In this document: positions 7,934 through 14,518 of the stretch, one piece after another
Position numbering within the stretch: position 1 is the first letter of the stretch
How the letters are laid out: each line of letters starts with the position of its first letter
DNA from: Gemmatimonadales bacterium
GTDB taxonomy: Bacteria > Gemmatimonadota > Gemmatimonadetes > Gemmatimonadales > GWC2-71-9
Assembly: GCA_013813675.1 (NCBI GenBank)
Contig: JACCRH010000502.1
Location: 1 to 14,518, forward strand
Length of the DNA: 14,518 bases
Reading direction: 5' to 3'
Position numbers and translations under genes: made by a program
Notes under the pieces: model-generated
What the model was told of the DNA's origin: nothing
The model's database searches: none
What the model saw: the letters and a program-made list of their open reading frames with translations, nothing else

Positions 7934-9018
7934 CGGTAGTGTCGTGGCACCCGGCTCCCGAGGGCCGTCAGCATTTCGTAGGAGATGGTTCCCGCCGCCC
8001 GCGCCTGGTCGTCCAGGGAGACGATCCCGCCAAACACGGTGGCCACGTCGCCCACCGAGACCTGCCCATCGTCCACGGCCACCATCGACATGTCCATTGT
8101 CACCCTCCCCACCAGCGGCACCGCGCGACCGCGCAGCTCGATGTGGCGGGGTACGCCGTCGCCACTCCGCGGCGTGGCGCGCGGCAGCCCGTCGGCATAG
8201 CCGACGCCCAAGGTGGCCACAGTCGTACGGCGGGGCGCTCGCCACGCCGCGCCGTAGCTGACGCTGTCGCCGGCGGGAACACTCCGGACCGCAAGCACCC
8301 GCGCCCGGAGGGCCGCGACCGGGGCCGGTGATGGAGCGGCGGGCCCGGCGCCCCCGCCGTAGAGAAAAATTCCCGGCCGCACGAGGTCCGCCGCGTAGGC
8401 TCGGCCGCACAGCGCCGCGGCGCTGTTGGCGGCGTGGACCAGCCCGGGGCGGCGCGGCAGTCCGGAAAGCACCGCCTCGAAGCGCCGCCACTGAGTGGCC
8501 ACCGAAGCCGGGTCGGTGTCCGCGGAATGAAAGTGCGTGAAGACCCCTTCCCAGCCGGTTGCCGAGGCGAGCGCGGCGGCGGCCTCGCGAAGCGCCGCGT
8601 CATCGTCCCAACGAACACCCGATCTCGCCATCCCGGTGTCGATCTCGAGATGGAACGGCGCGGGTGAACGCGCAATCCACCGGTGGAGCATCGCCGGGTC
8701 GGCGATGGTGGGACGAAACCCGTGCTCCACCACCGGATCCACCGACGGAGCGGACAGGGGACTGACTACCAGAATGGGGCGGCTCACGCCGGAGCGGCGC
8801 AGCGCGATTCCTTCTTCCACGGTCGCCACGCCGAAGCCCCACGGGTCCAACGCATCCAGCGCCCGCGCGACCGGGACCGCTCCCAATCCGTAGCCGTTAG
8901 CTTTGAGCATCGGCAGCAGCCGGGTTCCGCACGCCTTCGAAAGCGTACGCGCATTGGCCACCAGGGCAGCGAGGTCGACGTCGACCCAGGCCCGGGCGGT
9001 ATCGGGGGGAGAGGTCAT
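7930..9018 (-). CDS. alr: Alanine racemase
   Basis: This 362-residue fold-type III PLP enzyme makes D-alanine for peptidoglycan. The PLP lysine is K39 in MLKANGYGLG. The second catalytic base is Y255 in SVSYGAAWR. THFHSADTDP, GVGYADGLPR and GRVTMDM mark the barrel and the C-terminal domain. The start chosen is ATG 9018, giving MTSPPDTARAWVDVDLAALV, where the family begins. An in-frame ATG at 9063 would add 15 residues, but that stretch carries the promoter-like elements and has no family similarity. It is the first gene of the long minus-strand operon and diverges from mazG across a 39-nt gap. No Shine-Dalgarno is convincing. Confidence 0.96.
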   Translation of the reverse strand: MTSPPDTARAWVDVDLAALVANARTLSKACGTRLLPMLKANGYGLGAVPVARALDALDPWGFGVATVEEGIALRRSGVSRPILVVSPLSAPSVDPVVEHGFRPTIADPAMLHRWIARSPAPFHLEIDTGMARSGVRWDDDAALREAAAALASATGWEGVFTHFHSADTDPASVATQWRRFEAVLSGLPRRPGLVHAANSAAALCGRAYAADLVRPGIFLYGGGAGPAAPSPAPVAALRARVLAVRSVPAGDSVSYGAAWRAPRRTTVATLGVGYADGLPRATPRSGDGVPRHIELRGRAVPLVGRVTMDMSMVAVDDGQVSVGDVATVFGGIVSLDDQARAAGTISYEMLTALGSRVPRHYR

Positions 9019-9034
9019 GGCGAAACCGGCGGGT

Positions 9035-9063
9035 ATCTTATCGGGCGTGGGGGATACATGCAA
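9035..9063 (-). promoter_or_regulatory. Possible promoter of the alr operon, overlapping the mazG start codon
   Basis: On the minus strand TTGCAT (9063-9058) and TAAGAT (9040-9035) are separated by 17 nt, giving 3/6 and 4/6 matches to sigma-70 elements. The -10 element lies about 17 nt before the alr ATG at 9018, so the leader would be very short. The -35 element coincides with the mazG ATG. This is a by-eye prediction only. Confidence 0.35.
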
Positions 9064-9879
9064 GACAAATCACCGCTTGGGCGTGCTCTGGAGACAGTAC
9101 GAGACCTCCGACGCCGATGCCCCTGGGACCGGGCTCAGACGCGGGGGACGCTGAGACCCTACCTGGTGGAGGAGGTGCTGGAACTGGACTACGCGCTGGG
9201 CGAGGGCGATCCCGCCGCGATCCGAGGCGAGGTGAGCGACCTCCTGCTGCATCTGGCCTTCCAGCTGGTGATCGCGGAGGAGCTGAAAGAGTTTACCGCC
9301 GACGAGGTGGCGGATGTCCTTGAGGGGAAGATGCGCCGGCGCCATCCCCATCTCTTCGACCTGGGCCAAGCCGAGCCGTGGGAGCGGATCAAGCGCCGCG
9401 AGCGGCGGGGCCGGACGCTAGCGGGGATAGTCCCCACCTTGCCGCCGTTGCTCAAGGCCTATCGGCTCCAGGAGCGCGCCGCCTCGGTCGGCTTCGACTG
9501 GCCCGACGTGGAGGGCCCGCTGCGTAAAGTGCGGGAGGAACTGGCCGAGGTGGAGCGGGAGCTGGAAGAGCGCCCCGGAACCGGCTCGAGGGGCATGGGA
9601 GACGATCCCAACACCCCCGCCCCCGCCCCCAGCGACCGGCTCAAAGACGAGATCGGCGACCTGCTCTTCGCGGTCGTCAACCTGGCCCGGAAGGCCGGCG
9701 TACAGCCGGGGCCGGCACTCGATGGTGCCAACCGGATGTTCCGCCGGCGGTTCGAATCGATCGAGGTGCTCTGCGCGGAACGGGGGATCGACCTGGACTC
9801 GGCCGGGCTGGAAGTGCTGGACCGGTTGTGGGACGAAGTCAAGGTGAAGGAAGCGGCGGGAAGGTCCCTGTCATCCTGA
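9058..9879 (+). CDS. mazG: MazG nucleoside triphosphate pyrophosphohydrolase
   Basis: This 273-residue two-domain all-alpha NTP pyrophosphohydrolase hydrolyses (d)NTPs, including aberrant ones, to NMP and pyrophosphate. The N-terminal domain has CPWDRAQT (residues 21-28) and the magnesium site EEVLE (E38, E39, E42) with EVSD (E58, D61). The C-terminal domain repeats it in EELAEVERELEE (E160, E161, E164) and DEIGDLLFAVVNLARK (E198, D201). Between the helices of the second domain lies an extra linker (about 172-192) rich in Gly, Asp, Pro and Ala. Linkers are common here, but this one is encoded by a striking C-run repeat. The start is ATG 9058, preceded by a GGGGGA run as ribosome site. It is divergent from alr and convergent with asnS. 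It is an ordinary house-cleaning enzyme, not a toxin-antitoxin part. Confidence 0.95.
   Translation: MQDKSPLGRALETVRDLRRRCPWDRAQTRGTLRPYLVEEVLELDYALGEGDPAAIRGEVSDLLLHLAFQLVIAEELKEFTADEVADVLEGKMRRRHPHLFDLGQAEPWERIKRRERRGRTLAGIVPTLPPLLKAYRLQERAASVGFDWPDVEGPLRKVREELAEVERELEERPGTGSRGMGDDPNTPAPAPSDRLKDEIGDLLFAVVNLARKAGVQPGPALDGANRMFRRRFESIEVLCAERGIDLDSAGLEVLDRLWDEVKVKEAAGRSLSS
9607..9630 (-). repeat. G-quadruplex motif within mazG
   Basis: The plus strand holds CCC, a 4-nt loop (aaca), then three C5 runs separated by single G residues. The minus strand, which is the mazG template, therefore has four G runs with loops of 1, 1 and 4 nt and fits the G3+ quadruplex rule. It encodes the Pro-Ala linker of MazG. 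The repeat unit is 6 nt, so length change would keep the frame. Confidence 0.6.
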
Positions 9880-9934
9880 GCGAAGCGAAGGAGACAAGAC
9901 GCCGCTCTGCCTCCTTTGCTTCGCTCAGGATGAC
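9870..9934. repeat. Inverted repeat hairpin between mazG and asnS
   Basis: Arms at 9870-9893 and 9911-9934 are 24 nt each and pair with a single G-T-type mismatch; the loop is 17 nt (9894-9910). The mazG stop (TGA 9877-9879) lies inside the left arm and the asnS stop (9938-9940) just past the right arm. The core, TCATCCTGAGCGAAGCGAAG, is of a type seen repeatedly in intergenic positions of many high-GC bacteria. No T-tract follows on either strand, so it is not a textbook intrinsic terminator. It may still stop transcription of the two convergent genes. Confidence 0.85.
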
Positions 9935-9937
9935 ACT

Positions 9938-11233
9938 CTACGGGTACAGCCGATGGATCTGCCGGGGAAAAGCGATCGCTTCCCGGATGTGCGGGAGGCC
10001 ACAGATCCACGCCACCGTCCGCTCCAGTCCCAGCCCGAACCCCGAGTGCACGAACGTCCCATACCGCCGCAGATCGAGGTACCAGCGATAGGCTTCGGCA
10101 TCGAGGCCCTGGCCGTTGATACGCGCGAGCAGCCGGTCGTAGTCGTCCTCCCGCTGTGACCCCCCGATGATCTCGCCGTACCCCTCGGGCGCCAGGCAAT
10201 CGTTGTTGAGTACCGTCCGGGGGTCGTCGGGGTTTTCCTTCATGTAGAAGGCCTTCACCTGCTTGGGATAGTTGTAGACGAAGACCGGCCGGTCGTACTC
10301 CTTTGCGAGCAGGGTCTCGTCGTCTCCGCCGAGGTCGGAGCCCCAGGCGATGTCGGAGCCCAGCTGGTTCAGCCTGGTCACGGCGTCGCTGTAGGAGATC
10401 CTGGGAAATGGGGCTGTCACCCGTTCCAGCGGCGTGGTGTCCCGCTCCAGTTCCTTCAGCTCCTCCTTGCGGCGGTCCAGCGCCCGGGCGACGATGAAGC
10501 TGACGAACGATTCCTGCAGCCGCATGTTGGCGTCGGAATCGTTGAAGGCCACCTCGGGCTCCACCATCCAGAACTCGGTCAGGTGCCGGCGGGTCTTCGA
10601 CTTTTCGGCTCGAAAAGTAGGGCCGAAACAGTAGACTTTTCCCAGCGCCGCGGCGGCGGCCTCGACGTAGAGCTGGCCGGTCTGGGCCAGGTACGCCTTG
10701 CCCAGGTCGAAATAGTCGGTGGCGAACAGGTTGCCCGCCTCCTCGCCGATCGCCCCGGTGAGGATCGGCGTGTCCACCAGGGTGAATCCCTCCCGGTAGA
10801 AGTAATCGCGGATCGCCTGTTCGACCTCGTGCCGCACCCGGGCAATGGCGCCCTGCCGGCGGGTCCTGAGCCACAGATGTCTATGTTCGAGGAGGAAAGT
10901 CGTCCCATGTTCTTTGGGGCTGATCGGATATTCGTGGCTCCGGCCGATGACCTCGAGCCCGGTCACCGTCACTTCGTACCCACCCGGCGAGCGCGGCTCT
11001 TCCCGCACTACTCCGGTCAGCGCGACGCTGGTCTCCTGCGTCAGGGCGCCGAACTCGGCCCAGGGGGCCTCCGGCACTTCCTTCTTGGACAGGACCCCTT
11101 GCACCATTCCCGAGCCGTCCCGGAGCACGACGAAGGCGATCTTTCCGCTCGACCGGGTGGTCACGACCCAGCCGCGCAGGGTGACCGTCTCGCCGGCATG
11201 CGCGCGCAGCTCGCTGATCTGGACGACCGACAT
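9938..11233 (-). CDS. asnS: Asparaginyl-tRNA synthetase, Thermus-type
   Basis: This 431-residue class IIb aminoacyl-tRNA synthetase charges tRNA-Asn with asparagine. The N-terminal OB-fold anticodon domain spans about residues 1-105 (for example VTLRGWVVTTRSSGKIAFVV). The catalytic domain has motif 2 in FRAEKSKTRRHLTEFWMVEP (about 207-226) and motif 3 in GFGLGLERTVAWICGLPHIR near the C-terminus. It closely resembles the AsnRS of Thermus by memory of that sequence, including HSGFGLGLERTVAWICGL, and is shorter at the C-terminal end than Escherichia coli AsnRS. A non-discriminating AspRS is the alternative; the motifs fit AsnRS better. Its start is ATG 11233, with GATGAGG close upstream as a weak ribosome site. 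It converges on mazG, with the hairpin between them. Confidence 0.95.
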   Translation of the reverse strand: MSVVQISELRAHAGETVTLRGWVVTTRSSGKIAFVVLRDGSGMVQGVLSKKEVPEAPWAEFGALTQETSVALTGVVREEPRSPGGYEVTVTGLEVIGRSHEYPISPKEHGTTFLLEHRHLWLRTRRQGAIARVRHEVEQAIRDYFYREGFTLVDTPILTGAIGEEAGNLFATDYFDLGKAYLAQTGQLYVEAAAAALGKVYCFGPTFRAEKSKTRRHLTEFWMVEPEVAFNDSDANMRLQESFVSFIVARALDRRKEELKELERDTTPLERVTAPFPRISYSDAVTRLNQLGSDIAWGSDLGGDDETLLAKEYDRPVFVYNYPKQVKAFYMKENPDDPRTVLNNDCLAPEGYGEIIGGSQREDDYDRLLARINGQGLDAEAYRWYLDLRRYGTFVHSGFGLGLERTVAWICGLPHIREAIAFPRQIHRLYP

Positions 11234-11242
11234 GCCTCATCC

Positions 11243-12331
11243 GTGTGCGGGGGAAATCTGACGCGGGGAGCGTTGAGTCTAGTCCTGCTCCTCGGGAGCG
11301 TCAACGCGGCCTGTACCGCCTACCGCCCCCCGCCCGCGGCGCCGGTTCAGGAGGGCGCCGCGTCGGGTGCGGCACCCACCCAGGTGTGGGCGGCGCGGGC
11401 CGGCCGGCGGCTGACCGGCCGGGTGGAACTGCGGGAGGGGACCATGTACGGGGCCGGAGTGGACCGGAAGGTCTACGCCGTGGATCTCGCTACCGGCTCG
11501 GTGGTCTGGGCCAGCCGGATGCCCGGGCTCGTGGCCGGCGGCGTGCTGGTCTCGGGCGATACGGTCTACGCTGCCAGCTCCCGGCCGCAGGGCCGGGTAT
11601 ACGCTCTGGACCGGCAGACCGGCCGGCGAATCTGGCGCAGCAACACCGGGCCGGTGTCCGCACCGCTGGCGCTGGTCTCGGGAACCTTGCTCGCCTCCAC
11701 TCAGCAGGGAGAGCTTCTGGGCCTGGCCCCATTCGACGGCGCGATCCGCTGGCGGCGCCGCATGGCGATGGCGCGGATCGCTCCGGTGGAAACCGGAGGC
11801 GGTTCCGTGGTGGTCGCGACCGTTGATTCAATCTACCGGTTGGCGGTGAAGGACGGTGTGGTGTCCCACCGGGTGCGCTCCCCCGGCAGCATCGTATCGC
11901 CCTGGATCGCCTATCGCGGCGGCCTCGTGGCGGGAACCACCGACTCGCAGATCGTAGCAATCGACCCCACCGATCTCCGTGCCCGGTGGAGCGTCCGGGT
12001 GGACGCCCCGGTCCTGGGCTCGCCCGCGGCGATCGGAGACACCCTGTACGCGGCGAGCCGCAGGGGCACGCTCTACCGCATCCCGCCGGGAGACGCGCCG
12101 GTTCCCGAGCGGGTGGTGGAGCTGGACTGGCCGGTGACCGCGCCGCTCAGCGTGATGGACGACCAGCTCCTGCTGGGCGGCGCCGATGGCATCTTGCGTG
12201 CGCTCCGTCCCGACGGCACCGAGGTCTGGCGGGTGCAGCTCTGGCGTCCGGTCGAGCTGAGTCCGGTCGCTTTGGCCGACGGGCTCCTCGCGATCGGCGG
12301 CAATGGCGACCTCCACCGGTACCGCCAATGA
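11243..12331 (+). CDS. Exported PQQ-type beta-propeller protein, possibly BamB-like
   Basis: The 362-residue protein begins with a signal sequence (TRGALSLVLLLGSVNAAC, cysteine at residue 24). The -3 residue before the cysteine is Asn, so lipidation is uncertain. The mature part shows repeated PQQ/WD-like blades: KVYAVDLATGSVVWAS, RVYALDRQTGRRIWRS, ELLGLAPFDGAIRWRR, QIVAIDPTDLRARWSV and ILRALRPDGTEVWRV, with GTLYRI and GDLHRYRQ strands. BamB, the propeller lipoprotein of the outer-membrane assembly complex, has similar length and blade style, but the fold is shared by many proteins. No dehydrogenase catalytic motif is visible. The assigned GTG at 11243 is uncertain: it lacks a ribosome site, lies 9 nt from the divergent asnS ATG, and an in-frame TTG at 11273 is an alternative. 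It ends in ATGA with the next gene. Confidence 0.75.
   Translation: MCGGNLTRGALSLVLLLGSVNAACTAYRPPPAAPVQEGAASGAAPTQVWAARAGRRLTGRVELREGTMYGAGVDRKVYAVDLATGSVVWASRMPGLVAGGVLVSGDTVYAASSRPQGRVYALDRQTGRRIWRSNTGPVSAPLALVSGTLLASTQQGELLGLAPFDGAIRWRRRMAMARIAPVETGGGSVVVATVDSIYRLAVKDGVVSHRVRSPGSIVSPWIAYRGGLVAGTTDSQIVAIDPTDLRARWSVRVDAPVLGSPAAIGDTLYAASRRGTLYRIPPGDAPVPERVVELDWPVTAPLSVMDDQLLLGGADGILRALRPDGTEVWRVQLWRPVELSPVALADGLLAIGGNGDLHRYRQ
11276..11304 (-). promoter_or_regulatory. Predicted sigma-70 promoter of asnS
   Basis: On the minus strand TTGACG (11304-11299, 5/6 match) and TAGACT (11281-11276, 4/6) are separated by exactly 17 nt. The implied transcript would start near 11268, with a leader of about 35 nt before the asnS ATG at 11233. 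The elements lie within the signal-peptide codons of the divergent propeller gene. Confidence 0.6.
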
Positions 12332-12783
12332 CCCGCCCCGTCCTCATCCTGCTCACCCTGGCCACTACGCTGACCGCTCCCGCCTACGCCCAGGAGAGCG
12401 GCCCTCTCGTGCGCTACGGGAAGTGGGCCCTCGCCGCGGGGGCGATCGGGATGAACCTGCTCGCGGCTCGGGCCCACAACCGGGCCGACGACGCCTTCGG
12501 CCAGATCGAGGAAACCTGCTTCCTCGACCGCAGCCGCTGCATCCTCGGCCCCGACGGCGGCTACGCGGATGGCGAGATCGAGCAACTGTATCAGAGCTCG
12601 CTGCACTTCGATCGGAGCGCGCGCCGGTGGTTGATCGCCGGCGAAACCGCCCTGCTGAGCGCCGCCGCGCTGTTCGTGTGGGAGATGACCAGGAAGGTCC
12701 ACAAGCCCGACAACATCCCCTTCGAGCCCGAAGTGCGAACCCTGCGGCAGGCCACGGGAGTAGGACTGCGCTTCAGTTTCTAG
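12328..12783 (+). CDS. Unrecognised small exported membrane protein
   Basis: I do not recognise this family. The 151-residue protein has a signal peptide (MTRPVLILLTLATTLTAPAY, cleavage likely after AYA at 21) and two further hydrophobic segments, about residues 31-48 (GKWALAAGAIGMNLLAARAH) and 101-119 (WLIAGETALLSAAALFVWEM). Between them is a polar loop with two cysteines (C64, C71), which could form a disulfide if exported. The tail includes NIPFEPEV and ends in a hydrophobic GLRFSF. The start ATG overlaps the propeller stop as ATGA, so it is co-translated with it. Its function is probably tied to the propeller or to the envelope. It is convergent with recG. Confidence 0.75.
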   Translation: MTRPVLILLTLATTLTAPAYAQESGPLVRYGKWALAAGAIGMNLLAARAHNRADDAFGQIEETCFLDRSRCILGPDGGYADGEIEQLYQSSLHFDRSARRWLIAGETALLSAAALFVWEMTRKVHKPDNIPFEPEVRTLRQATGVGLRFSF

Positions 12784-12809
12784 ATGACGTGCTCCTGCAG
12801 GCAAGAGCT

Positions 12810-12830
12810 GTCACCCTGAGGCAGCGAAGG
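12810..12830. repeat. Degenerate copy of the 9870-9934 repeat arm
   Basis: The sequence GTCACCCTGAG followed by GCAGCGAAGG matches the left arm of the mazG-asnS hairpin, with a C/T change and a small shift in the middle. It lies in the 61-nt gap between the stops of the small exported protein (12783) and recG (12845). No long complementary second arm is present in the gap, so this copy is single-armed. Confidence 0.6.
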
Positions 12831-12844
12831 GGCCCATCCCTCCC

Positions 12845-14518
12845 CTACCCCACCCTGAACAGCTCCACCGCCCGGGGGTACCTCGATACCGCCCGCTCGC
12901 GAAGCGGCTGGTGCTCGCCCCGCTGCAGGGCCGGGTCGGCGGCGATGAGCCGGGTGGCCAGCTCGTGGGCTCGGGACAGCAGATCGTCGTCCACCGGCAG
13001 GCGGGCGTGTCGCAGTTCGAAGTCTCCCGACTGCCGCGCCCCGATGAGATCGCCCATCCCCCGCTCCGCCAGATCCAGCTCCGCGATGCGGAAGCCGTCC
13101 TGGGTCGCCGCGAAGGCCCGCAGTCGGTCCATGCCAGGCCCCTCCGCCACCAGGATGCAGTAGCTCTCCTCGGCGCCCCGCCCGACCCTGCCCCGGAGTT
13201 GATGCAGCTGCGCCAGGCCGAACCGCTCGGGATGCTCGATGAGCATCACGGTGGCGTTGGGCACGTCGATGCCCACCTCGATCACGGTGGTCGCCACCAG
13301 TACCTGGATCTCTCCGGCACGAAACCGGCGCATGGTCGCGTCGCGCTCCTCGGCCTTGAGCCGTCCGTGGACCAGGCCGACGCCGAGCTCCGGCCAGCGC
13401 GCCGCGAGCGACTGCACCATCGTCGTCGCGGCCCGCAGGTCGGCCCGCTCCGACTCCTCGATCACCGGCAGCACGACGTACGCCTGGCGCCCCTGTCCGC
13501 ACTCCTGGCGCACGAACTCGAGCACCTTCTCCCGCTGATTCGCCGCGCGAAGGCCGGTCCGCACCGAGCCCCGGCCCGGGGGCCGCTCCTTGAGGGTGGA
13601 GACGTCCAGGTCTCCATACAGTGTCAGCGCGAGCGAGCGGGGAATGGGCGTGGCGGTGAGCAGCAGCACGTCGGGAGCCGCTCCTTTCCCGATCAGCGCC
13701 GCCCGCTGTTCGACGCCGAAGCGGTGCTGCTCGTCGATCACCACCAGGCCCAGCCGCCGAAACGACACGCTCTCCTGCATGAGGGCATGGGTGCCCACCG
13801 CGATCCGCGACTGCCCCGCGGCGAGCCGGCTCCGGATCGCCGCCTTCTCCGCGGCGGTCTGGCGGCCGAGCAACAGCTCTGGACGCAGGTCGAGCGGCGC
13901 CAGCAGCCCGGCCAGCGTCGCGGCATGCTGCTCCGCCAGCAGTTCCGTGGGGGCCATCAGCGCCGCCTGGAAGTCGTTCTCCACCGCCAGCAGCATGGCG
14001 AAGAGGGCGACGACGGTCTTGCCGGTCCCCACGTCGCCCATCAGCAGGCGGTGCATCCGGTCGGGCGCCGTCATGTCCCCGGTGATCTCTCGAACGGCAC
14101 GTTGCTGGTCGGCGGTGAGCTCCCAGGGCAGGCTCTGCTTGAGCCCGGAGGTGAACGTCCGTTTGACCTCGAAGGCGACCCCCAGCCGCTGGCGCTTGGC
14201 GACGGCCCGGGCCCGCAGCAGCATGAGCTGGAGGTCGAGCAGCTCGTCGAAGGCGAGGCGGCGCCGGCCCAGCTCCGCCTCCGCGGTGGAGGCCGGCCGA
14301 TGCACCGCCTGCAGTGCCTCCGCCAGCGGGGGGAGCCCGGCCGATCGCCGGAGCGGCTCAGGCAATGGATCACGTGAGAGGGCGATGAGGGAATCGAGAT
14401 GGCGCTCGATCAAGGAACGGATCAGGCGGTGGCTGAGTCCTTCGGTGGCCGGGTAGACCGGCAACACCTTGCCCGACGCGAGCGGATCGGCCTCGCCCTC
14501 TGCGTCGGCCAGCACCAC
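12845..14518 (-). CDS. recG: ATP-dependent DNA helicase RecG, N-terminus missing
   Basis: The 557 residues visible cover the end of the wedge domain and the complete helicase motor and C-terminal part. RecG is a superfamily 2 translocase that reverses stalled replication forks and branches Holliday junctions. Motif I is GDVGTGKT (fragment residues 161-168), the DEQH box is in VIDEQHRFGVEQR, and motif III is LLTATPIPRSLALTLYGDLD. Motif VI, QLRGRVGRGAEESYCIL, and the typical ERGMGDLIGARQSGDFELR sequence follow. The gene continues past the right edge, so the true start and most of the wedge domain (about 130-150 residues) are absent. It is convergent with the small exported protein gene. Confidence 0.96.
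   Translation of the reverse strand: MVLADAEGEADPLASGKVLPVYPATEGLSHRLIRSLIERHLDSLIALSRDPLPEPLRRSAGLPPLAEALQAVHRPASTAEAELGRRRLAFDELLDLQLMLLRARAVAKRQRLGVAFEVKRTFTSGLKQSLPWELTADQQRAVREITGDMTAPDRMHRLLMGDVGTGKTVVALFAMLLAVENDFQAALMAPTELLAEQHAATLAGLLAPLDLRPELLLGRQTAAEKAAIRSRLAAGQSRIAVGTHALMQESVSFRRLGLVVIDEQHRFGVEQRAALIGKGAAPDVLLLTATPIPRSLALTLYGDLDVSTLKERPPGRGSVRTGLRAANQREKVLEFVRQECGQGRQAYVVLPVIEESERADLRAATTMVQSLAARWPELGVGLVHGRLKAEERDATMRRFRAGEIQVLVATTVIEVGIDVPNATVMLIEHPERFGLAQLHQLRGRVGRGAEESYCILVAEGPGMDRLRAFAATQDGFRIAELDLAERGMGDLIGARQSGDFELRHARLPVDDDLLSRAHELATRLIAADPALQRGEHQPLRERAVSRYPRAVELFRVG

Noticed and set aside
9058..9879. MazG as part of a toxin-antitoxin or phage-defence system
   Set aside because: It is the standard two-domain housekeeping MazG with no toxin or defence gene adjacent.
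9894..9940. Classical intrinsic terminator between mazG and asnS
   Set aside because: The hairpin is strong, but no T-tract follows it on either strand, so it is recorded as a repeat with possible terminator activity only.
9938..11233. Non-discriminating aspartyl-tRNA synthetase
   Set aside because: The overall sequence, especially motif 3 (GFGLGLERTVAWICGL) and the C-terminal end, matches Thermus-type AsnRS better than AspRS.
12911..14377. 488-codon plus-strand open frame antisense to recG
   Set aside because: It is a shadow of recG codon bias; its composition is His/Gln/Arg-rich with no domain, while recG has all helicase motifs.
1..14518. CRISPR array, tRNA or rRNA genes, insertion sequence or phage genes
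   Set aside because: No regularly spaced repeats, cloverleaf-like or rRNA-like stretches, transposase or integrase motifs were found by eye.

Overview
The window is GC-rich DNA, densely packed with genes, from a diderm bacterium. It encodes two exported proteins with lipobox or signal-peptide starts, an outer-membrane barrel candidate and a ComEC channel. The gene style (GC-rich, frequent GTG/TTG starts, overlapping genes, a Thermus-type AsnRS, dispersed hairpin-type repeats) would suit Gemmatimonadota or a similar high-GC phylum. That placement is an inference; no rRNA or marker tree supports it here. No tRNA, rRNA, CRISPR array, transposase, integrase or phage gene was seen.

Left and centre (1-9018, all on the minus strand) look like one long transcription unit read right to left: alr, deoB, cdd, a DNRLRE-like lipoprotein, a FadL/PorV-like barrel protein, miaB, comFB, comEC and the 5' end of a class 1 fructose-1,6-bisphosphatase gene. 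Most junctions overlap by 4-8 nt or abut; only the last two have short gaps (13 and 41 nt). Most start codons are not ATG, and Shine-Dalgarno signals are weak or absent. Translational coupling is therefore the likely way these genes are expressed. The functions are mixed: D-alanine supply, nucleoside salvage, tRNA modification, DNA uptake, gluconeogenesis and an unexplained surface pair.

Centre-right (9058-11233): mazG runs on the plus strand from a 39-nt divergent gap shared with alr, and converges on asnS. A 24-bp-arm hairpin of a probably dispersed repeat type separates their stop codons and includes the mazG stop.

Right (11243-14518): a PQQ-type beta-propeller protein with an export signal, possibly BamB-like, diverges from asnS with only 9 nt between assigned start codons. 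It is coupled by ATGA to a small two-helix protein. These converge on recG, whose N-terminus lies outside the window. A degenerate copy of the same repeat lies in the gap.

Most of this is ordinary core-genome content. No clearly new system is visible. The observations most worth following are comFB, apparently initiated at CTG and sitting directly before comEC; the unexplained lipoprotein-barrel pair inside the operon; and the non-coding repeat elements at gene ends.
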